Assembly (NCBI RefSeq): GCF_002776575.1
Contig: NZ_CP022549.1
Coordinates: 124,001 to 188,000, forward strand
Direction of reading: 5' to 3'
DNA length: 64,000 nt
Source: Sphingorhabdus sp. YGSMI21
GTDB lineage: Bacteria; Pseudomonadota; Alphaproteobacteria; Sphingomonadales; Sphingomonadaceae
The notes below the pieces were generated by a model. It saw only the letters and a list, made by a program, of their open reading frames with translations. It had not been told where the DNA came from and made no database searches. Every line of letters starts with the position of its first letter. Position 1 is the stretch's first letter. A program made the position numbers and the translations under genes. Below, one piece after another: positions 1 through 9,588 of the stretch.

Positions 1-1
1 C

Positions 2-808
2 ACGATCACCATCAACGCAAAACCACCAAAGCCCCTGGAGGTGCGTCCGAACGAACGGATCAGGCTCAGGTTGGTGAACGCCGCCAATGCGCGGATCTTC
101 GGACTCGATTTCTCAGACATCGAGCCCGTTATTATAGCGCTCGATGGACAGCCCGTCAAACCACACACGCCGTCCGGACCGCTGTTGCTGGGGCCAGCGA
201 TGCGCGTTGATCTAATCCTCGACCTTACCGAAGCATCTGCTACCCGGCATGAAATCCGCGATGTTTTCTACTCGGGTCTGGAATACAGCCTCAACGAGCT
301 TGTTTATACGGGCACCTCGATACGCAGCGCGCCCTTGCAACACGCAGTCTCGCTGTCACCGAACCCACTCGCTGAACCCAATCTCGCCAATTCAGATCGT
401 CACGAGATCCGATTTGGTGGCGGGATGATGGGTATGATGAGTGGGCGGAAAAGCGGTTCGAGAATGATGTCGGGAGGCATGATGGGCTGGACGGTCAATG
501 GTGTTTCGGCAACTGGCCATGTCCATGACCCCATTATAACGACCCCGCAGGGCCGGACCCTCGTTCTTGACATGATAAACGACACCGCATGGTGGCACCC
601 GATTCACCTGCATGGCCACAGCTTCCGGGTATTGTCCCGCAATGGCAATCCCACGCAATATCGCGAGTGGCAGGATACCGTGCTGATGTCTCCGCAGGAA
701 CGCGTCGAGATCGCATTTGTCGCCGACAATCCGGGCGATTGGATGTTCCATTGCCACATCCTCGAGCATCAGGCTGCTGGGATGATGGCCACAATTCGGG
801 TAAATTAA
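2..808 (+). CDS. multicopper oxidase, C-terminal part (5' end outside window)
   Basis: The frame is open from the first bases (TITINAKPPK...), so this is the tail of a gene that starts upstream. The C-terminal copper ligands of multicopper oxidases are visible: HPIHLHGHSF and, near the end, WMFHCHILEHQAAGMM, which hold the type 1 and trinuclear copper centres. A Met/Gly-rich stretch (GGGMMGMMSG ... MMSGGMMG) precedes them, as in CueO/CopA-type oxidases that oxidise periplasmic Cu(I). The DUF411 gene follows within 20 bp, so they probably share a transcript. It is distinct from the second, full-length oxidase at 20136. An internal GTG at 41 could be mistaken for the start, but the reading frame and homology-like sequence continue upstream of it. 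Confidence 0.93.
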   Translation, partial: TITINAKPPKPLEVRPNERIRLRLVNAANARIFGLDFSDIEPVIIALDGQPVKPHTPSGPLLLGPAMRVDLILDLTEASATRHEIRDVFYSGLEYSLNELVYTGTSIRSAPLQHAVSLSPNPLAEPNLANSDRHEIRFGGGMMGMMSGRKSGSRMMSGGMMGWTVNGVSATGHVHDPIITTPQGRTLVLDMINDTAWWHPIHLHGHSFRVLSRNGNPTQYREWQDTVLMSPQERVEIAFVADNPGDWMFHCHILEHQAAGMMATIRVN

Positions 809-824
809 TATGAAAGGAAATTTG

Positions 825-1271
825 ATGAACTTACTTCTCAAGATTACTGCAGTTCTGGCTGCGTTTATGGCAATTCCCACACTCGCATCGGCCCAAGAGG
901 CAAAGCCGCTCGCCACGATTTTCAAAAACCCGCAATGCAGCTGCTGCGAGAGTTACGGAGCCTATCTCGAGGCCAACGGATATCCGGTTAAAATGGTGGC
1001 GACCCATGACCTCGCCCTCATCAAGGAACGCCAAGGCGTACCGGCCGGGCTCGAAGGCTGCCACACGATGCTCATCGGGGGATATTTTGTGGACGGGCAT
1101 GTCCCTGTCGCAAGCGTCGACCGTCTTTTGAAAGAACGCCCCGATATTTTGGGGATCACGCTGCCAGGAATGCCTACCGGTTCGCCGGGAATGGGCGGTC
1201 CGAAATCCGGTACTTGGACAATTACGGCTGTCGCTCCGGACGGCGCCAAAAGCGTCTACAAGCGCTATTGA
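825..1271 (+). CDS. DUF411 periplasmic metal-binding protein
   Basis: About 148 residues with an N-terminal signal peptide (LLLKITAVLAAFMAIPTLASAQ). The mature part has the DUF411 pattern: FKNPQCSCCESYGAYL with a CxCC cluster, the conserved GCHTM, the GHVP motif and GMPTGSPGM. DUF411 proteins occur in copper and other heavy-metal clusters and are thought to bind metal through these Cys and Met residues; their exact role is not established. I chose the ATG at 825 because AAAGGAAA lies just upstream; an in-frame ATG at 810 would add MKGNL before the signal peptide. A second DUF411 gene lies at 16832-17299. Confidence 0.88.
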   Translation: MNLLLKITAVLAAFMAIPTLASAQEAKPLATIFKNPQCSCCESYGAYLEANGYPVKMVATHDLALIKERQGVPAGLEGCHTMLIGGYFVDGHVPVASVDRLLKERPDILGITLPGMPTGSPGMGGPKSGTWTITAVAPDGAKSVYKRY

Positions 1272-1286
1272 CTGCCGCAAACGATC

Positions 1287-1745
1287 CTAGCAGATACGCT
1301 CGTATCCAAATTTGTGACCGACATTCTTAGAACGGGTAGAAGTGGCATCACTGGCCAGGCCCTTGAGAATGGGACAGTCGGGACGATCATCGTTTGTACA
1401 CCCTTCGAGGAGATGCTCAAGAGCATCGATCATCGAGTGAATTTCCGCCGCCTTGTTCCGCAGAGCGACTAGATGGCTGTCGGCAACGTGTCGAACATCC
1501 TTGCTGGCCCGCTTCTCATCCTGCCAAAGACCGAGCAACTCTTTGATTTCGTCAATCGAAAAGCCCAGATTGCGGGCTCGGCGGATAAAGCGCAGCTTAT
1601 GGATATCGGCAGGATCGTAGAGCCGATAACCGGCGCCGGTTCGTTCCGCGGGCATGATAAGCCTGATCTTCTCATAGTGGCGGATCATCTTGGCCGAAAC
1701 GCCGGTCGTTCCAGCAGCCTCGCCGATCGTGTGGTAATGTCTCAT
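1287..1745 (-). CDS. cueR: CueR-type MerR family copper-responsive regulator
   Basis: A 152-residue MerR protein. The N-terminal winged helix-turn-helix reads YHTIGEAAGTTGVSAKMIRHYE and is followed by the dimerisation helix. The metal loop near the C-terminus, CTNDDRPDCPIL, has the two cysteines spaced as in Cu(I)/Ag(I)-sensing CueR. It lies convergent with the DUF411 gene and divergent from the small membrane protein gene. The start at 1745 gives a normal MerR N-terminus; the frame stays open to 1814, but that would run back through its own promoter-like box. There is no clear ribosome binding site before 1745. It probably controls the boxes at 1762-1776 and 1828-1842. Confidence 0.9.
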   Translation of the reverse strand: MRHYHTIGEAAGTTGVSAKMIRHYEKIRLIMPAERTGAGYRLYDPADIHKLRFIRRARNLGFSIDEIKELLGLWQDEKRASKDVRHVADSHLVALRNKAAEIHSMIDALEHLLEGCTNDDRPDCPILKGLASDATSTRSKNVGHKFGYERIC

Positions 1746-1752
1746 GACCGCA

Positions 1753-1781
1753 CTCATAAGCTTCCCATGATGGGAATGCAA
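1753..1781 (-). promoter_or_regulatory. promoter with CueR-like palindrome upstream of cueR
   Basis: On the minus strand a TTGCAT -35 (1776-1781) and TATGAG -10 (1753-1758) flank the perfect 7-1-7 palindrome TTCCCAT-C-ATGGGAA (1762-1776). The same palindrome occurs at 1828-1842. This suggests autoregulation of cueR. The predicted transcript start falls at or next to the ATG at 1745, which would make the mRNA leaderless; that is inference from spacing. Confidence 0.6.
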
Positions 1782-1821
1782 ATCCGTTGAGGGGATAGTC
1801 ACAATAAAGTTCACAAAGCTC

Positions 1822-1852
1822 TTGACCTTCCCATCATGGGAACCCTTATATT
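1822..1852 (+). promoter_or_regulatory. CueR-type activated promoter
   Basis: TTGACC (-35, 1822-1827) and TATATT (-10, 1847-1852) are separated by 19 bp, the over-long spacer typical of MerR-family activated promoters. The spacer holds the perfect palindrome TTCCCAT-C-ATGGGAA (1828-1842). It faces the small membrane protein and Met-rich protein genes and is likely switched on by the divergent CueR. Confidence 0.8.
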
Positions 1853-1863
1853 TCGGTCATTGA

Positions 1864-2154
1864 TTGATTCGGAGAATAGAGAAGCGATGGATACTAACTC
1901 GTCCCGAGCATTGGTGCACGCACCCTTCGGCTGGTCAAGCGGCCAGGACAGAAACGAGTGGAACTTGCGCCACAGCCTTCGGCAAGCGCCGCAAGTGGCT
2001 GCTCGCCCTTGTTGCGGTCTTGACAGCAGCCGGTCTCATACTGGGCTCGATGTGGCTGGGATTCGCCGCGATACTTCCCTTTCTCTATGTACTGCCTTGC
2101 CTGCTCATGCTCGCGATCTGCATGCGCAAGGGCAATTCTTCACAGGGATCATGA
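1864..2154 (+). CDS. small membrane protein, CueR-controlled; start uncertain
   Basis: The frame ends in a convincing double membrane segment (WLLALVAVLTAAGLILGSMW and FAAILPFLYVLPCLLMLAIC) followed by MRKG. Small hydrophobic proteins with this kind of tail are common in copper and mercury clusters; I cannot assign a function. The N-terminal 40 residues look less natural than those of the overlapping frame starting at 1886 (MDTNSSRALVHAPFG), which has a better ribosome binding site (GGAG). A frameshift near 1970-1985 joining the two frames is possible. It is the first gene after the CueR-type promoter. Confidence 0.5.
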   Translation: MIRRIEKRWILTRPEHWCTHPSAGQAARTETSGTCATAFGKRRKWLLALVAVLTAAGLILGSMWLGFAAILPFLYVLPCLLMLAICMRKGNSSQGS

Positions 2155-2237
2155 ACAAACAGCCCGTGTGTGCTCTCTAACGGCGTGCAATATAACGTGA
2201 GACCAACCCCTACCAATCAAACGAAAGGATATTTGTA

Positions 2238-2528
2238 ATGAACAATCTAAAATTAGCTGCCCTCGGCACCCTGGCAACGGCCGGTCTTGCCACAGCAGCG
2301 ATTGCACAGCCCAAGGTTGAACACCGTCCCAGCGCGAAAGAGAATTCGCAAAACCGGGAGCGTGGTGCCATGCAGGGTGACATGCCCGGCATGAAAGGAG
2401 ATATGTCCGGCATGATGGCCATGATGAATGATCCTGAAATGCGCGCGCAAATGATGGATATGATGCGCAACTGCAAAGAGATGATGAAGAAAAAGCAGGA
2501 TCAGATGTCTAGCCCGGAAGCAGGCTAA
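2238..2528 (+). CDS. Met-rich periplasmic copper-binding-like protein
   Basis: A 96-residue exported protein: signal peptide NNLKLAALGTLATAGLATAA, then a charged linker and a Met-rich core (GDMPGMKGDMSGMMAMM ... MMDMMRNCKEMMKKK). Methionine clusters and the single Cys suit binding of Cu(I) or Ag(I) in the periplasm. It is preceded by AAAGGA at good spacing and followed by a strong hairpin at 2575. No named family is recognised. It probably belongs to the CueR transcript that begins near 1859. Confidence 0.75.
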   Translation: MNNLKLAALGTLATAGLATAAIAQPKVEHRPSAKENSQNRERGAMQGDMPGMKGDMSGMMAMMNDPEMRAQMMDMMRNCKEMMKKKQDQMSSPEAG

Positions 2529-2574
2529 GGCTTCGCATTATAACGACAAGCTCCCAAATTGGCCCGTCCCTCTA

Positions 2575-2603
2575 CCTGCCCCGCAGTAACACTGCGGGGC
2601 AGG
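2575..2603. terminator. strong hairpin, probable terminator
   Basis: A perfect 13-bp stem, CCTGCCCCGCAGT (2575-2587) and ACTGCGGGGCAGG (2591-2603), with a 3-nt loop, lies 46 bp after the Met-rich gene. The following tract is only moderately T-rich (CTCTATATCTATT), so it may be a weak intrinsic terminator or an mRNA-stabilising end. Confidence 0.6.
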
Positions 2604-2667
2604 ACCTCTATATCTATTGCGACTGGTGGCTTGCACCGCCCTCATTGACCATAGGAGTCCACTGAGA

Positions 2668-2736
2668 ATGTTGAATTTTAAAAGGATAATGCCAAGGGGC
2701 TTGTCAGAGCCCGGTCAGGCGCATAAGACGGCGTAA
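2668..2736 (+). CDS. possible 22-residue leader ORF
   Basis: A short frame MLNFKRIMPRGLSEPGQAHKTA is preceded by AGGAG at 2652 and ends in TAATG, so its stop overlaps the start of the next gene. That arrangement suits translational coupling. The peptide itself resembles nothing I know, and it may be chance. Confidence 0.3.
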   Translation: MLNFKRIMPRGLSEPGQAHKTA

Positions 2737-3092
2737 TGCATATTCTGCGCTCCTTTGGACTCATCCTGATCGCCTGCGGGCTCCTCGTGCAGTCGGCAGC
2801 CTATGCCTCTGCGCGCCCCCAGGTCGCTGCGATGATCGACGGTCCATGTGATGAGATGCGCATGAAAAACTCATCGACCACTTCTTCAGATGACCAACAA
2901 GGGCCGTGCAAGAACCTGCGCATGGATTGTTTGGTGGCGCTCGGCTGTATCCCCCCACTGGCCATGGCCGCTGATGCGTCTGCCGAATATTTAGATACAG
3001 CCATGCCGTCGCAGTTTGGCGAGTTCACCGAGTTCTCGCTGGCTGTCAATCGACTAGGACCTGAACCTCCGCCTCCGCAAACGCAGCTCTGA
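2736..3092 (+). CDS. exported Cys-containing protein of unknown function
   Basis: A 118-residue protein with an N-terminal signal peptide (LRSFGLILIACGLLVQSAAYA). The mature part contains four cysteines (GPCDEM, GPCKN, MDCLVALGC) and a Pro-rich C-terminus. Proteins of similar size and layout sit directly upstream of cus/czc-type efflux operons in alphaproteobacteria and are usually left as hypothetical. It starts within the stop of the short upstream frame (TAATG) and lies 112 bp before the outer-membrane efflux gene. A small hairpin (3099-3116) separates them. A periplasmic metal-related role is inferred from context only. Confidence 0.65.
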   Translation: MHILRSFGLILIACGLLVQSAAYASARPQVAAMIDGPCDEMRMKNSSTTSSDDQQGPCKNLRMDCLVALGCIPPLAMAADASAEYLDTAMPSQFGEFTEFSLAVNRLGPEPPPPQTQL

Positions 3093-3204
3093 ATATAGGC
3101 AGGGGGAAAACCCTGCAAGCCTGAAGCTAAGCGAATCGCTCTGCGCATCTCGCGCCGTTCGTTCGTTCTGCCCATGCCCCGTCCTTTAGCGGAAAATACA
3201 AATT

Positions 3205-4440
3205 ATGAAATGTGCATTTTGGACTGCGCTTCCGGTCTTGCTGGCTCTCGCACCAGCAAGCTACGCCCAATCGGTTGGATACGAAGAAGCCTTAAGATCG
3301 GCCGTCAGCGATCAACCACAAGTACGGGCGCGCGAATTGCAGCTTGACGCCCGCCGCCAGGTTGCCGATGCCGCAGACGAACTTCCCGACCCCAGACTAC
3401 GTGCAGGAGTCCAGAACCTGCCGGTCAGCGGGCCTGCAGCGTTCCAGCTGGATCGTCAGCTCCCCACTCAGATCCAGGTCGGGGTCGAGCAGGAAATTCC
3501 CAACCTTGCTAAGCGGCACGCCCGGACGGGAATCGCTGCCGCAGACATCGACCTTGCCGCAGCGAAATTGAGCCAAATACAGTATATGGCGCGTCTCGGC
3601 GCAGGAAAAGCCTGGATTTCGCTCGCTTATTCCCAACAAGCCCTGAAGGTTGCTGATGAAGCGCTTGGACAGATTGAAACGCTCGTTCCCTTAGCCCGAA
3701 GCGCTGTCGCTTCCGGTTCGGCCCGTCCGGGCGAAAGCTTGGAGATCCGTCGAGCAGTGCTGGATGTCGAGGATGTGCGGACGCGCCTCGAAGCCGACCG
3801 TGAAGCGGCACAAGCGATGCTGGCGCGCTATATCACTGTTGAAAACGCGACCGCCTCGGGGTCCGTTCCTCCAACCGATGTCGATGTAGAGCGTCTCCGG
3901 GCGACCCTGAAACATAATCCGGAAATCATCCTCGCGATCGCACAGGTCCGTCAAGCCGAGGCGAGGACTGATCTCGCCCGATCGGAAAAGCGCCCTGATT
4001 TCGGAGTCAACGTGAGCTATGGGCGGCGCGATCCTGCCTTCGGCGATGTCGTATCGGTCATGGGCTCGATAACGCTTCCCATTTTCTCCGGTAAAAGACA
4101 AAATCCGAGGATTGCCGCCGCAGAAGCCGATGCCTTTGCAGCGCAATCTATCCAAGCGGATCGCCTGCGCGAGCTGGAGGCCCAATTTGAGGGCGACCTT
4201 GCCGCCTGGCGCAGCGCACACCGCCAGTGGCAACGTGCCACTGAAGAATTGCTACCTCTGGCACGTAGCCGGGCCGAGCTCGAAAGGGCCAGCTTTGCAG
4301 CGGGCCGCGCCGAGCTTCTGGATGTCATCGAGGCGATCAAGGCCTTGGCCCTTCTCCAGATCGAAATACTCAAGCGCGAGGAAGCGACCGTGGAAGCGGC
4401 TGCCAATTTACGACTTACTTACAGGGAGCACGACCTATGA
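3205..4440 (+). CDS. cusC: TolC-family outer membrane efflux protein (CusC/CzcC type)
   Basis: A 411-residue outer-membrane channel subunit with signal peptide (LPVLLALAPASYA). The usual TolC repeat layout is visible: an N-terminal EEALRSAVSDQPQVRA helix and the ELPDPRLRAGVQNLPV segment typical of heavy-metal CzcC/CusC proteins, then a second half beginning near VERLRATLKHNPEI with SEKRPDFGVNVSYG. It forms the exit duct of the tripartite RND pump and overlaps the adaptor gene by 4 bp (ATGA), so the genes are translationally coupled. Copper/silver rather than zinc/cobalt is inferred from the adjoining adaptor with its CusF domain. Confidence 0.92.
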   Translation: MKCAFWTALPVLLALAPASYAQSVGYEEALRSAVSDQPQVRARELQLDARRQVADAADELPDPRLRAGVQNLPVSGPAAFQLDRQLPTQIQVGVEQEIPNLAKRHARTGIAAADIDLAAAKLSQIQYMARLGAGKAWISLAYSQQALKVADEALGQIETLVPLARSAVASGSARPGESLEIRRAVLDVEDVRTRLEADREAAQAMLARYITVENATASGSVPPTDVDVERLRATLKHNPEIILAIAQVRQAEARTDLARSEKRPDFGVNVSYGRRDPAFGDVVSVMGSITLPIFSGKRQNPRIAAAEADAFAAQSIQADRLRELEAQFEGDLAAWRSAHRQWQRATEELLPLARSRAELERASFAAGRAELLDVIEAIKALALLQIEILKREEATVEAAANLRLTYREHDL

Positions 4441-5969
4441 GAGCCGCAATGGGAGCCGCATGGGATAAACTGTCGCCGCGCCAGAAATCCTGGACGATGG
4501 CGGCAACGGTAGCACTAATCAGCGCAATCGCTGGCTACGGGCTTTCACAACTCGGGCAAGGTGGGAACGAAACCAATAGCAATGGCGGTGCCTCCAGTGC
4601 CGAGTGCGAAAATGTCCTCTACTGGTACGATCCGATGGTGCCGGGCCAGCGCTTCGATGAGCCTGGCAAATCGCCGTTCATGGACATGCAACTGATTGCG
4701 AAATGTGCGGGCGAGGAAGCCGGAGCGAGCAGCGGGGTCAGTATCGATCCGACGCTCGTCCAGAATTTCGGAATCAAAACCGCTGAAGCCGAATATGGCG
4801 TCCTCGAACCGGAAGTGACCGTCACCGGCGTTCTCGCCTACAACGGGCGGGACGTCGCGATCGTCCAGCCCAGGGCGGGCGGCTTTGTCCAACGAACCTA
4901 TGGCCGCGCGCCCGACGATGTTGTCGGTCGCGGCGCACCGCTGGTCGACATTCTGGTACCGGAATGGGGCGGCGCGCAGCAGGAATATCTGGCGGTGCTG
5001 AACAGCGGCGACGAAGCGCTCGCTCGCGCCATGCGTGAACGCATGCGCCTGCTCGGCATGTCGCCCGGCCTGATCTCCTCAGTCGGGCGAAGTCGGCGGG
5101 CGCAATCGACGATCACCGTCACCGCGCCGATCGGCGGTGCCATCACATCGCTCGGCGTTCGTCCCGGCATGACCGTGATGGCCGGGCAGATGTTGGCGGA
5201 AATTACCGGTTTCTCGCCGATCTGGCTCGAGGCGGCGGTCCCGGAAACACAGATTGCCAATGTCCGTGTCGGTCAGCCCGTCAACGCAATGCTTACGGCA
5301 TACCCTGAGGAACGGTTTGTCGGTCGCATCATTGCGGTGCTGCCGAGCGCGCAGGATGCGAGCCGCACGGTGACCGTGCGGGCGCAGCTGCCCAATCCTG
5401 GAGGTAAGCTCAAGCCGGGTATGTTCGCGCGGGTTTCGCTCACTCCCGACACGCGGCGCGCGCTGCTGGTCCCCTCCGAAGCCGTCATTCGCACGGGGCG
5501 CAGAACGATCGTGATGCTCAGGCAGGACAAGGGAGGCTTCACGCCCGCCGAGGTCCGCATCGGGCGCGAGGCAGCCGGCCGAACCGAGGTCCTTGCGGGC
5601 CTTGCGCCGGGCGACAAGGTCGTGACCTCTGGCCAGTTTCTGATCGATTCCGAAGCCAGTCTTTCCGGTCTCGACGTCCGGTCTATTGAGGAGGCTCCGG
5701 GCAAAGATGCTGGCGCGCAGCAAGGAGCTGATGACAAAAAGCCCGCCACTTTCAGCGCCACCGGCACAATCGAAAAGATCGCCGCGAGATCTGTCACGCT
5801 GAAGCACGGACCCGTTCCGCAGCTCGACTGGCCCGCGATGACAATGGCCTTCTCCACCAGCAGCGCTGCGCAGCTACGCGGGTTCAAGCGCGGAGACCGG
5901 GTAAAATTCACCTTCATACAAAACGATTCTGGGGCCCAAATCGTGTCGATCCGGAAGAGCGGCCAATGA
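4437..5969 (+). CDS. cusB: RND efflux periplasmic adaptor with C-terminal CusF domain (CusB type)
   Basis: A 510-residue membrane-fusion protein. In order: one N-terminal membrane anchor (about 20-38); a heavy-metal-binding segment [14 protein letters not shown] ... [10 protein letters not shown]; the lipoyl/barrel-sandwich and beta-barrel core ([36 protein letters not shown]); and an extra C-terminal domain (from about 435) with the CusF signature GTIEKI ... [20 protein letters not shown]. CusF binds Cu(I)/Ag(I) through Trp and Met residues, so this adaptor carries its own metallochaperone. It overlaps cusC and cusA by ATGA junctions. Confidence 0.93.
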   Translation: MRAAMGAAWDKLSPRQKSWTMAATVALISAIAGYGLSQLGQGGNETNSNGGASSAECENVLYWYDPMVPGQRFDEPGKSPFMDMQLIAKCAGEEAGASSGVSIDPTLVQNFGIKTAEAEYGVLEPEVTVTGVLAYNGRDVAIVQPRAGGFVQRTYGRAPDDVVGRGAPLVDILVPEWGGAQQEYLAVLNSGDEALARAMRERMRLLGMSPGLISSVGRSRRAQSTITVTAPIGGAITSLGVRPGMTVMAGQMLAEITGFSPIWLEAAVPETQIANVRVGQPVNAMLTAYPEERFVGRIIAVLPSAQDASRTVTVRAQLPNPGGKLKPGMFARVSLTPDTRRALLVPSEAVIRTGRRTIVMLRQDKGGFTPAEVRIGREAAGRTEVLAGLAPGDKVVTSGQFLIDSEASLSGLDVRSIEEAPGKDAGAQQGADDKKPATFSATGTIEKIAARSVTLKHGPVPQLDWPAMTMAFSTSSAAQLRGFKRGDRVKFTFIQNDSGAQIVSIRKSGQ

Positions 5970-8900
5970 TCGCGCGCATTATCGATGGTTCTATCGCCAA
6001 TCGCTTTTTCGTCGTGCTGGCCGCGCTCGTCCTCTCTCTGGCAGGCTACTGGGCCGTGCGGACCACGCCGGTCGATGCAATACCCGACCTTTCGGATGTA
6101 CAGGTGGTCATCCGATCCAACTATCCAGGGCAAGCGCCGCGCCTGGTTGAGGATCAGGTCACTTATCCGCTGGCGACGACCATGTTGTCGGTCCCCGGTG
6201 CCAAGACTGTCCGCGGTTATTCATTTTTTGGGGATAGCTATGTCTATGTGATCTTCGAAGACGGGACCGATCTTTACTGGGCGCGCTCGCGCGTTCTTGA
6301 ATATCTCAATCAGGTGCAGGGGCAACTACCCGAAGGGGTTTCAAGCGCGCTCGGCCCGGATGCGACCGGAGTCGGCTGGATCTACGAATACGCATTGGTT
6401 GATCGCACCGGCGGAAACGATCTTGCCGGCCTGCGAAGCCTTCAGGACTGGTTTTTACGTTATGAGTTAAAAACGGTCCCGGGGATTGCAGAGGTCGCCA
6501 GCATCGGCGGCATGGTCAAGCAATATCAGGTCGTGCTCGACCCCTACCGTATGGCTTCACTTGGCGTCACCCACGCCGAAATAGTCAAGGCGGTCCGCGC
6601 ATCCAATAGGGAATCTGGAGGATCGATCGTCGAGATGGGCGAGGCCGAATATATGGTTCGCTCCTCAGGCTATCTCAGCAAATTGGCCGACTTTCGCAGC
6701 ATTCCCCTGAGCGTCGCCGGTGCGGGCGTTCCCGTGACTCTCGGAGACGTTGCCACCATTCAAATTGGTCCCGAACTTAGGCGCGGCATCGCCGAACTCA
6801 ATGGCGAAGGCGAGGTCGCGGGCGGTGTGGTGATCCTTCGCCAAGGCGCCGATGCGCGCAGCGCGATCACAGCGGTCGAAGCCAAGCTCAAGCAGCTTCA
6901 GGCGAGCCTGCCAAAAGGGGTTGAGGTCGTCACGACTTACAACCGTGCCCAGCTGATTGACGCTTCGGTGGAAAACCTGACAACTAAGCTAATCGAGGAA
7001 TTCATCGTTGTCGGCCTGGTTTGCGCGCTGTTCCTCTGGCATGTACGTTCTGCTCTGGTAGCTATCGTCACGCTGCCACTGGGCGTCCTCGCCGCCTTCA
7101 TCATTATGCGCTTCCAAGGCGTGAACGCCAATATCATGTCGCTCGGCGGAATTGCCATTGCTGTGGGAGCGATGGTGGATGCCGCGATTGTGATGGTCGA
7201 GAATGCGCACAAACATCTGGAACGATGGGCGCACGACCATCCCGACCGCAAACTGGTCGGTCAGGAGCGGTGGAAGGTAATAGCGGACGCCGCGAAGGAA
7301 GTGGGCCCGGCACTGTTTTTCAGTCTTCTGATCATTACCTTTTCCTTCATCCCCGTGTTCACCTTGCAGGCGCAGGAAGGACGGCTGTTCGCGCCGCTTG
7401 CTTTCACCAAGACATACGCAATGGCAGGGGCGGCGATTTTATCGGTTACACTTGTGCCGGTACTGATGGGCTGGCTGATCCGCGGAAAAATACCGTCCGA
7501 AGACAAAAACCCAATCAATCGCGGGCTGACGTGGGCCTACCGACCGGGGCTCGACTGGGTCATGCGGTGGCCGAAAGCCACATTGGCCATCGCAGGTGCG
7601 ATCTTTCTCACGACCCTCATACCCTTGTCTCAACTGGGCGGGGAATTCTTGCCCCCATTGGACGAGGGCGATCTGCTCTATATGCCGAGTGCCCTGCCCG
7701 GCCTTTCGCCGGGCCAGGCATCTGCGCTACTTCAGCGTACCGACCGCCTAATCAAATCGGTTCCCGAAGTGGAGACCGTGTTCGGCAAGGCCGGGCGAGC
7801 GGATACCGCGACCGATCCCGCGCCGCTGACGATGTTCGAGACAACCATCCGGTTCAAACCGCGCGAGGAATGGCGCGAAGGAATGACTCCCGATAAATTG
7901 GTTGAGGAACTCGACCGCACCGTGAGGGTGCCGGGACTAGCGAATATCTGGGTCCCGCCGATCCGCAACCGGATCGACATGCTCGCAACAGGAATAAAAA
8001 GTCCGATCGGAGTAAAGGTCTTCGGTGAGAGCTTGGCTGATATCGACAAGGTGGCTCAAGGTATCGAGAGGGTGGCCAAAACCGTGCCCGGTGTAAGTTC
8101 CGCACTGGCAGAACGTCTGACAGGTGGCCGTTACATTGATGTCGACATTGACCGCCTCGCTGCCGCGCGATACGGACTCACTATAGACGATGTGCAGATA
8201 ATTGTGTCGGGCGCAATCGGCGGCGCGAATGTAGCGCGAACCGTCGAAGGACTGGCGCGTTATCCGGTCAATGTGCGTTACCCCCGTGAAATACGGGACA
8301 GCGTTGGCGAATTGCGCGCGCTTCCCGTCCTGACGCCTTCTGGCCAGCAGATTACGCTTGGCACCGTAGCGCAGATCAAGGTCAGCAGCGGGCCGCCGAT
8401 GCTCAAAAGCGAGCAGGGCCGGCCTACCAGCTACGTCTATGTCGATGTTCGCGACCGTGATCTGACGTCGGTTGTGAGCGATCTACAAGATGCGATTGCC
8501 GCCGACGTCAACCTTCCACCTGGCGTCAGCCTTTCTTACGCTGGACAGTTCGAATATCTTAGCCGCGCAGCGGAACGCATGAAAATCGTCATCCCGGCGA
8601 CTTTGGCCACTATCTTTCTGTTGCTCTATCTGATCTTCCGCCGCTTCGACGAAGCGCTGTTAATCATGGGGACGTTGCCTTTCGCCCTGACCGGCGGCTT
8701 CTGGCTGCTCTACTGGCTCGGATACAACCAGTCAGTCGCCACGGCGGTGGGTTTCATTGCTCTTGCCGGTGTTTCTGCCGAGTTCGGCGTGATCATGCTG
8801 ATCTATCTGAAGGCGGCGCTCGAACAGCGTACCGATCCGGATGCGGAGCAAGTCGACCAGGCAATCCGTGAAGGCGCGCTCCTGCGCGTTCGGCCAAAGG

Positions 8901-9130
8901 CAATGACTGTTGCCGTAATCCTGGCAGGCCTGTTCCCGATTCTCATTGGCACCGGCGCGGGTTCGGAAGTAATGAGCCGAATTGCTGCGCCGATGATCGG
9001 CGGGATGATCACTGCCCCGCTGCTGTCCATGTTCGTATTACCCGCCGCATATTTTTTGTTGCGGCGACCCCGTCCGGAAAAACCGGCAAAACCTGAAGGA
9101 GATGAAAAATGCGTACTACAAACTACCTGA
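5966..9130 (+). CDS. cusA: CusA/CzcA-family heavy-metal RND transporter
   Basis: A 1054-residue inner-membrane proton-driven pump, the usual length for heavy-metal efflux RND proteins. Features include the N-terminal membrane helix, the periplasmic porter motif ([19 protein letters not shown]), the conserved [20 protein letters not shown] helix with its proton-relay Asp, [19 protein letters not shown], and the second-half helices near [16 protein letters not shown]. The methionine-bearing porter region and the CusF-linked adaptor favour Cu(I)/Ag(I) as substrate; CzcA-like specificity cannot be excluded by eye. It overlaps cusB by 4 bp and the next gene by 22 bp. Confidence 0.94.
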   Translation: MIARIIDGSIANRFFVVLAALVLSLAGYWAVRTTPVDAIPDLSDVQVVIRSNYPGQAPRLVEDQVTYPLATTMLSVPGAKTVRGYSFFGDSYVYVIFEDGTDLYWARSRVLEYLNQVQGQLPEGVSSALGPDATGVGWIYEYALVDRTGGNDLAGLRSLQDWFLRYELKTVPGIAEVASIGGMVKQYQVVLDPYRMASLGVTHAEIVKAVRASNRESGGSIVEMGEAEYMVRSSGYLSKLADFRSIPLSVAGAGVPVTLGDVATIQIGPELRRGIAELNGEGEVAGGVVILRQGADARSAITAVEAKLKQLQASLPKGVEVVTTYNRAQLIDASVENLTTKLIEEFIVVGLVCALFLWHVRSALVAIVTLPLGVLAAFIIMRFQGVNANIMSLGGIAIAVGAMVDAAIVMVENAHKHLERWAHDHPDRKLVGQERWKVIADAAKEVGPALFFSLLIITFSFIPVFTLQAQEGRLFAPLAFTKTYAMAGAAILSVTLVPVLMGWLIRGKIPSEDKNPINRGLTWAYRPGLDWVMRWPKATLAIAGAIFLTTLIPLSQLGGEFLPPLDEGDLLYMPSALPGLSPGQASALLQRTDRLIKSVPEVETVFGKAGRADTATDPAPLTMFETTIRFKPREEWREGMTPDKLVEELDRTVRVPGLANIWVPPIRNRIDMLATGIKSPIGVKVFGESLADIDKVAQGIERVAKTVPGVSSALAERLTGGRYIDVDIDRLAAARYGLTIDDVQIIVSGAIGGANVARTVEGLARYPVNVRYPREIRDSVGELRALPVLTPSGQQITLGTVAQIKVSSGPPMLKSEQGRPTSYVYVDVRDRDLTSVVSDLQDAIAADVNLPPGVSLSYAGQFEYLSRAAERMKIVIPATLATIFLLLYLIFRRFDEALLIMGTLPFALTGGFWLLYWLGYNQSVATAVGFIALAGVSAEFGVIMLIYLKAALEQRTDPDAEQVDQAIREGALLRVRPKAMTVAVILAGLFPILIGTGAGSEVMSRIAAPMIGGMITAPLLSMFVLPAAYFLLRRPRPEKPAKPEGDEKCVLQTT

Positions 9131-9507
9131 CCCTGTTGGCCGCTCCGCTCGCACTTGCGGCGTGCAGTAATGACCAAGAAACGTCCGAGCCAGCTGGAAC
9201 GATGATGACTGACAATATGGCGGATGTCGACAACATGCCTATGTCCGATGACATGCCGATGATGGAGTCCCCTGCGGCAGGACAGGCTGGAAGCGGCGAA
9301 GGCTCGGTCACCGAGATCGACGAGGCAGACGGCAAGATCACGATCGACCACGGACCGATCGCTGCAGTCGGCTGGCCTGCGATGACGATGGCATTTTCTG
9401 CAGATGACGAGAGCATGCGGAAGGTGGCGGTCGGCGACCGCGTCACCTTTGAATTTCGCACGACAGAAGGCGGGGGCGGCGAACTGACCGCGATCGCCAA
9501 GCAGTGA
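9109..9507 (+). CDS. CusF-like copper-binding lipoprotein
   Basis: A 132-residue protein with a lipoprotein signal ([10 protein letters not shown], lipobox Cys at 19). A Met-rich linker ([18 protein letters not shown]) follows, then a CusF domain with [20 protein letters not shown] and [14 protein letters not shown], including the Trp-Met pair that binds Cu(I) or Ag(I). It starts inside the end of cusA (22-bp overlap), so it is coupled to the pump. It is thus the second CusF domain of the operon, this one membrane-anchored and separate from the adaptor. Confidence 0.88.
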   Translation: MRTTNYLTLLAAPLALAACSNDQETSEPAGTMMTDNMADVDNMPMSDDMPMMESPAAGQAGSGEGSVTEIDEADGKITIDHGPIAAVGWPAMTMAFSADDESMRKVAVGDRVTFEFRTTEGGGGELTAIAKQ

Positions 9508-9588
9508 CGGGCGCCTCGCGTCGTGCCGCAAGGCAGTGCGGCGCGAGCTCCCAATTCTTTAATCCCGAGCACATAATTTATAAAGGAG

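Noticed and set aside
5079..5807. Long reverse open frames opposite cusB and cusA
   Set aside because: They mirror high-GC codon use of the real genes on the plus strand and show no motifs.
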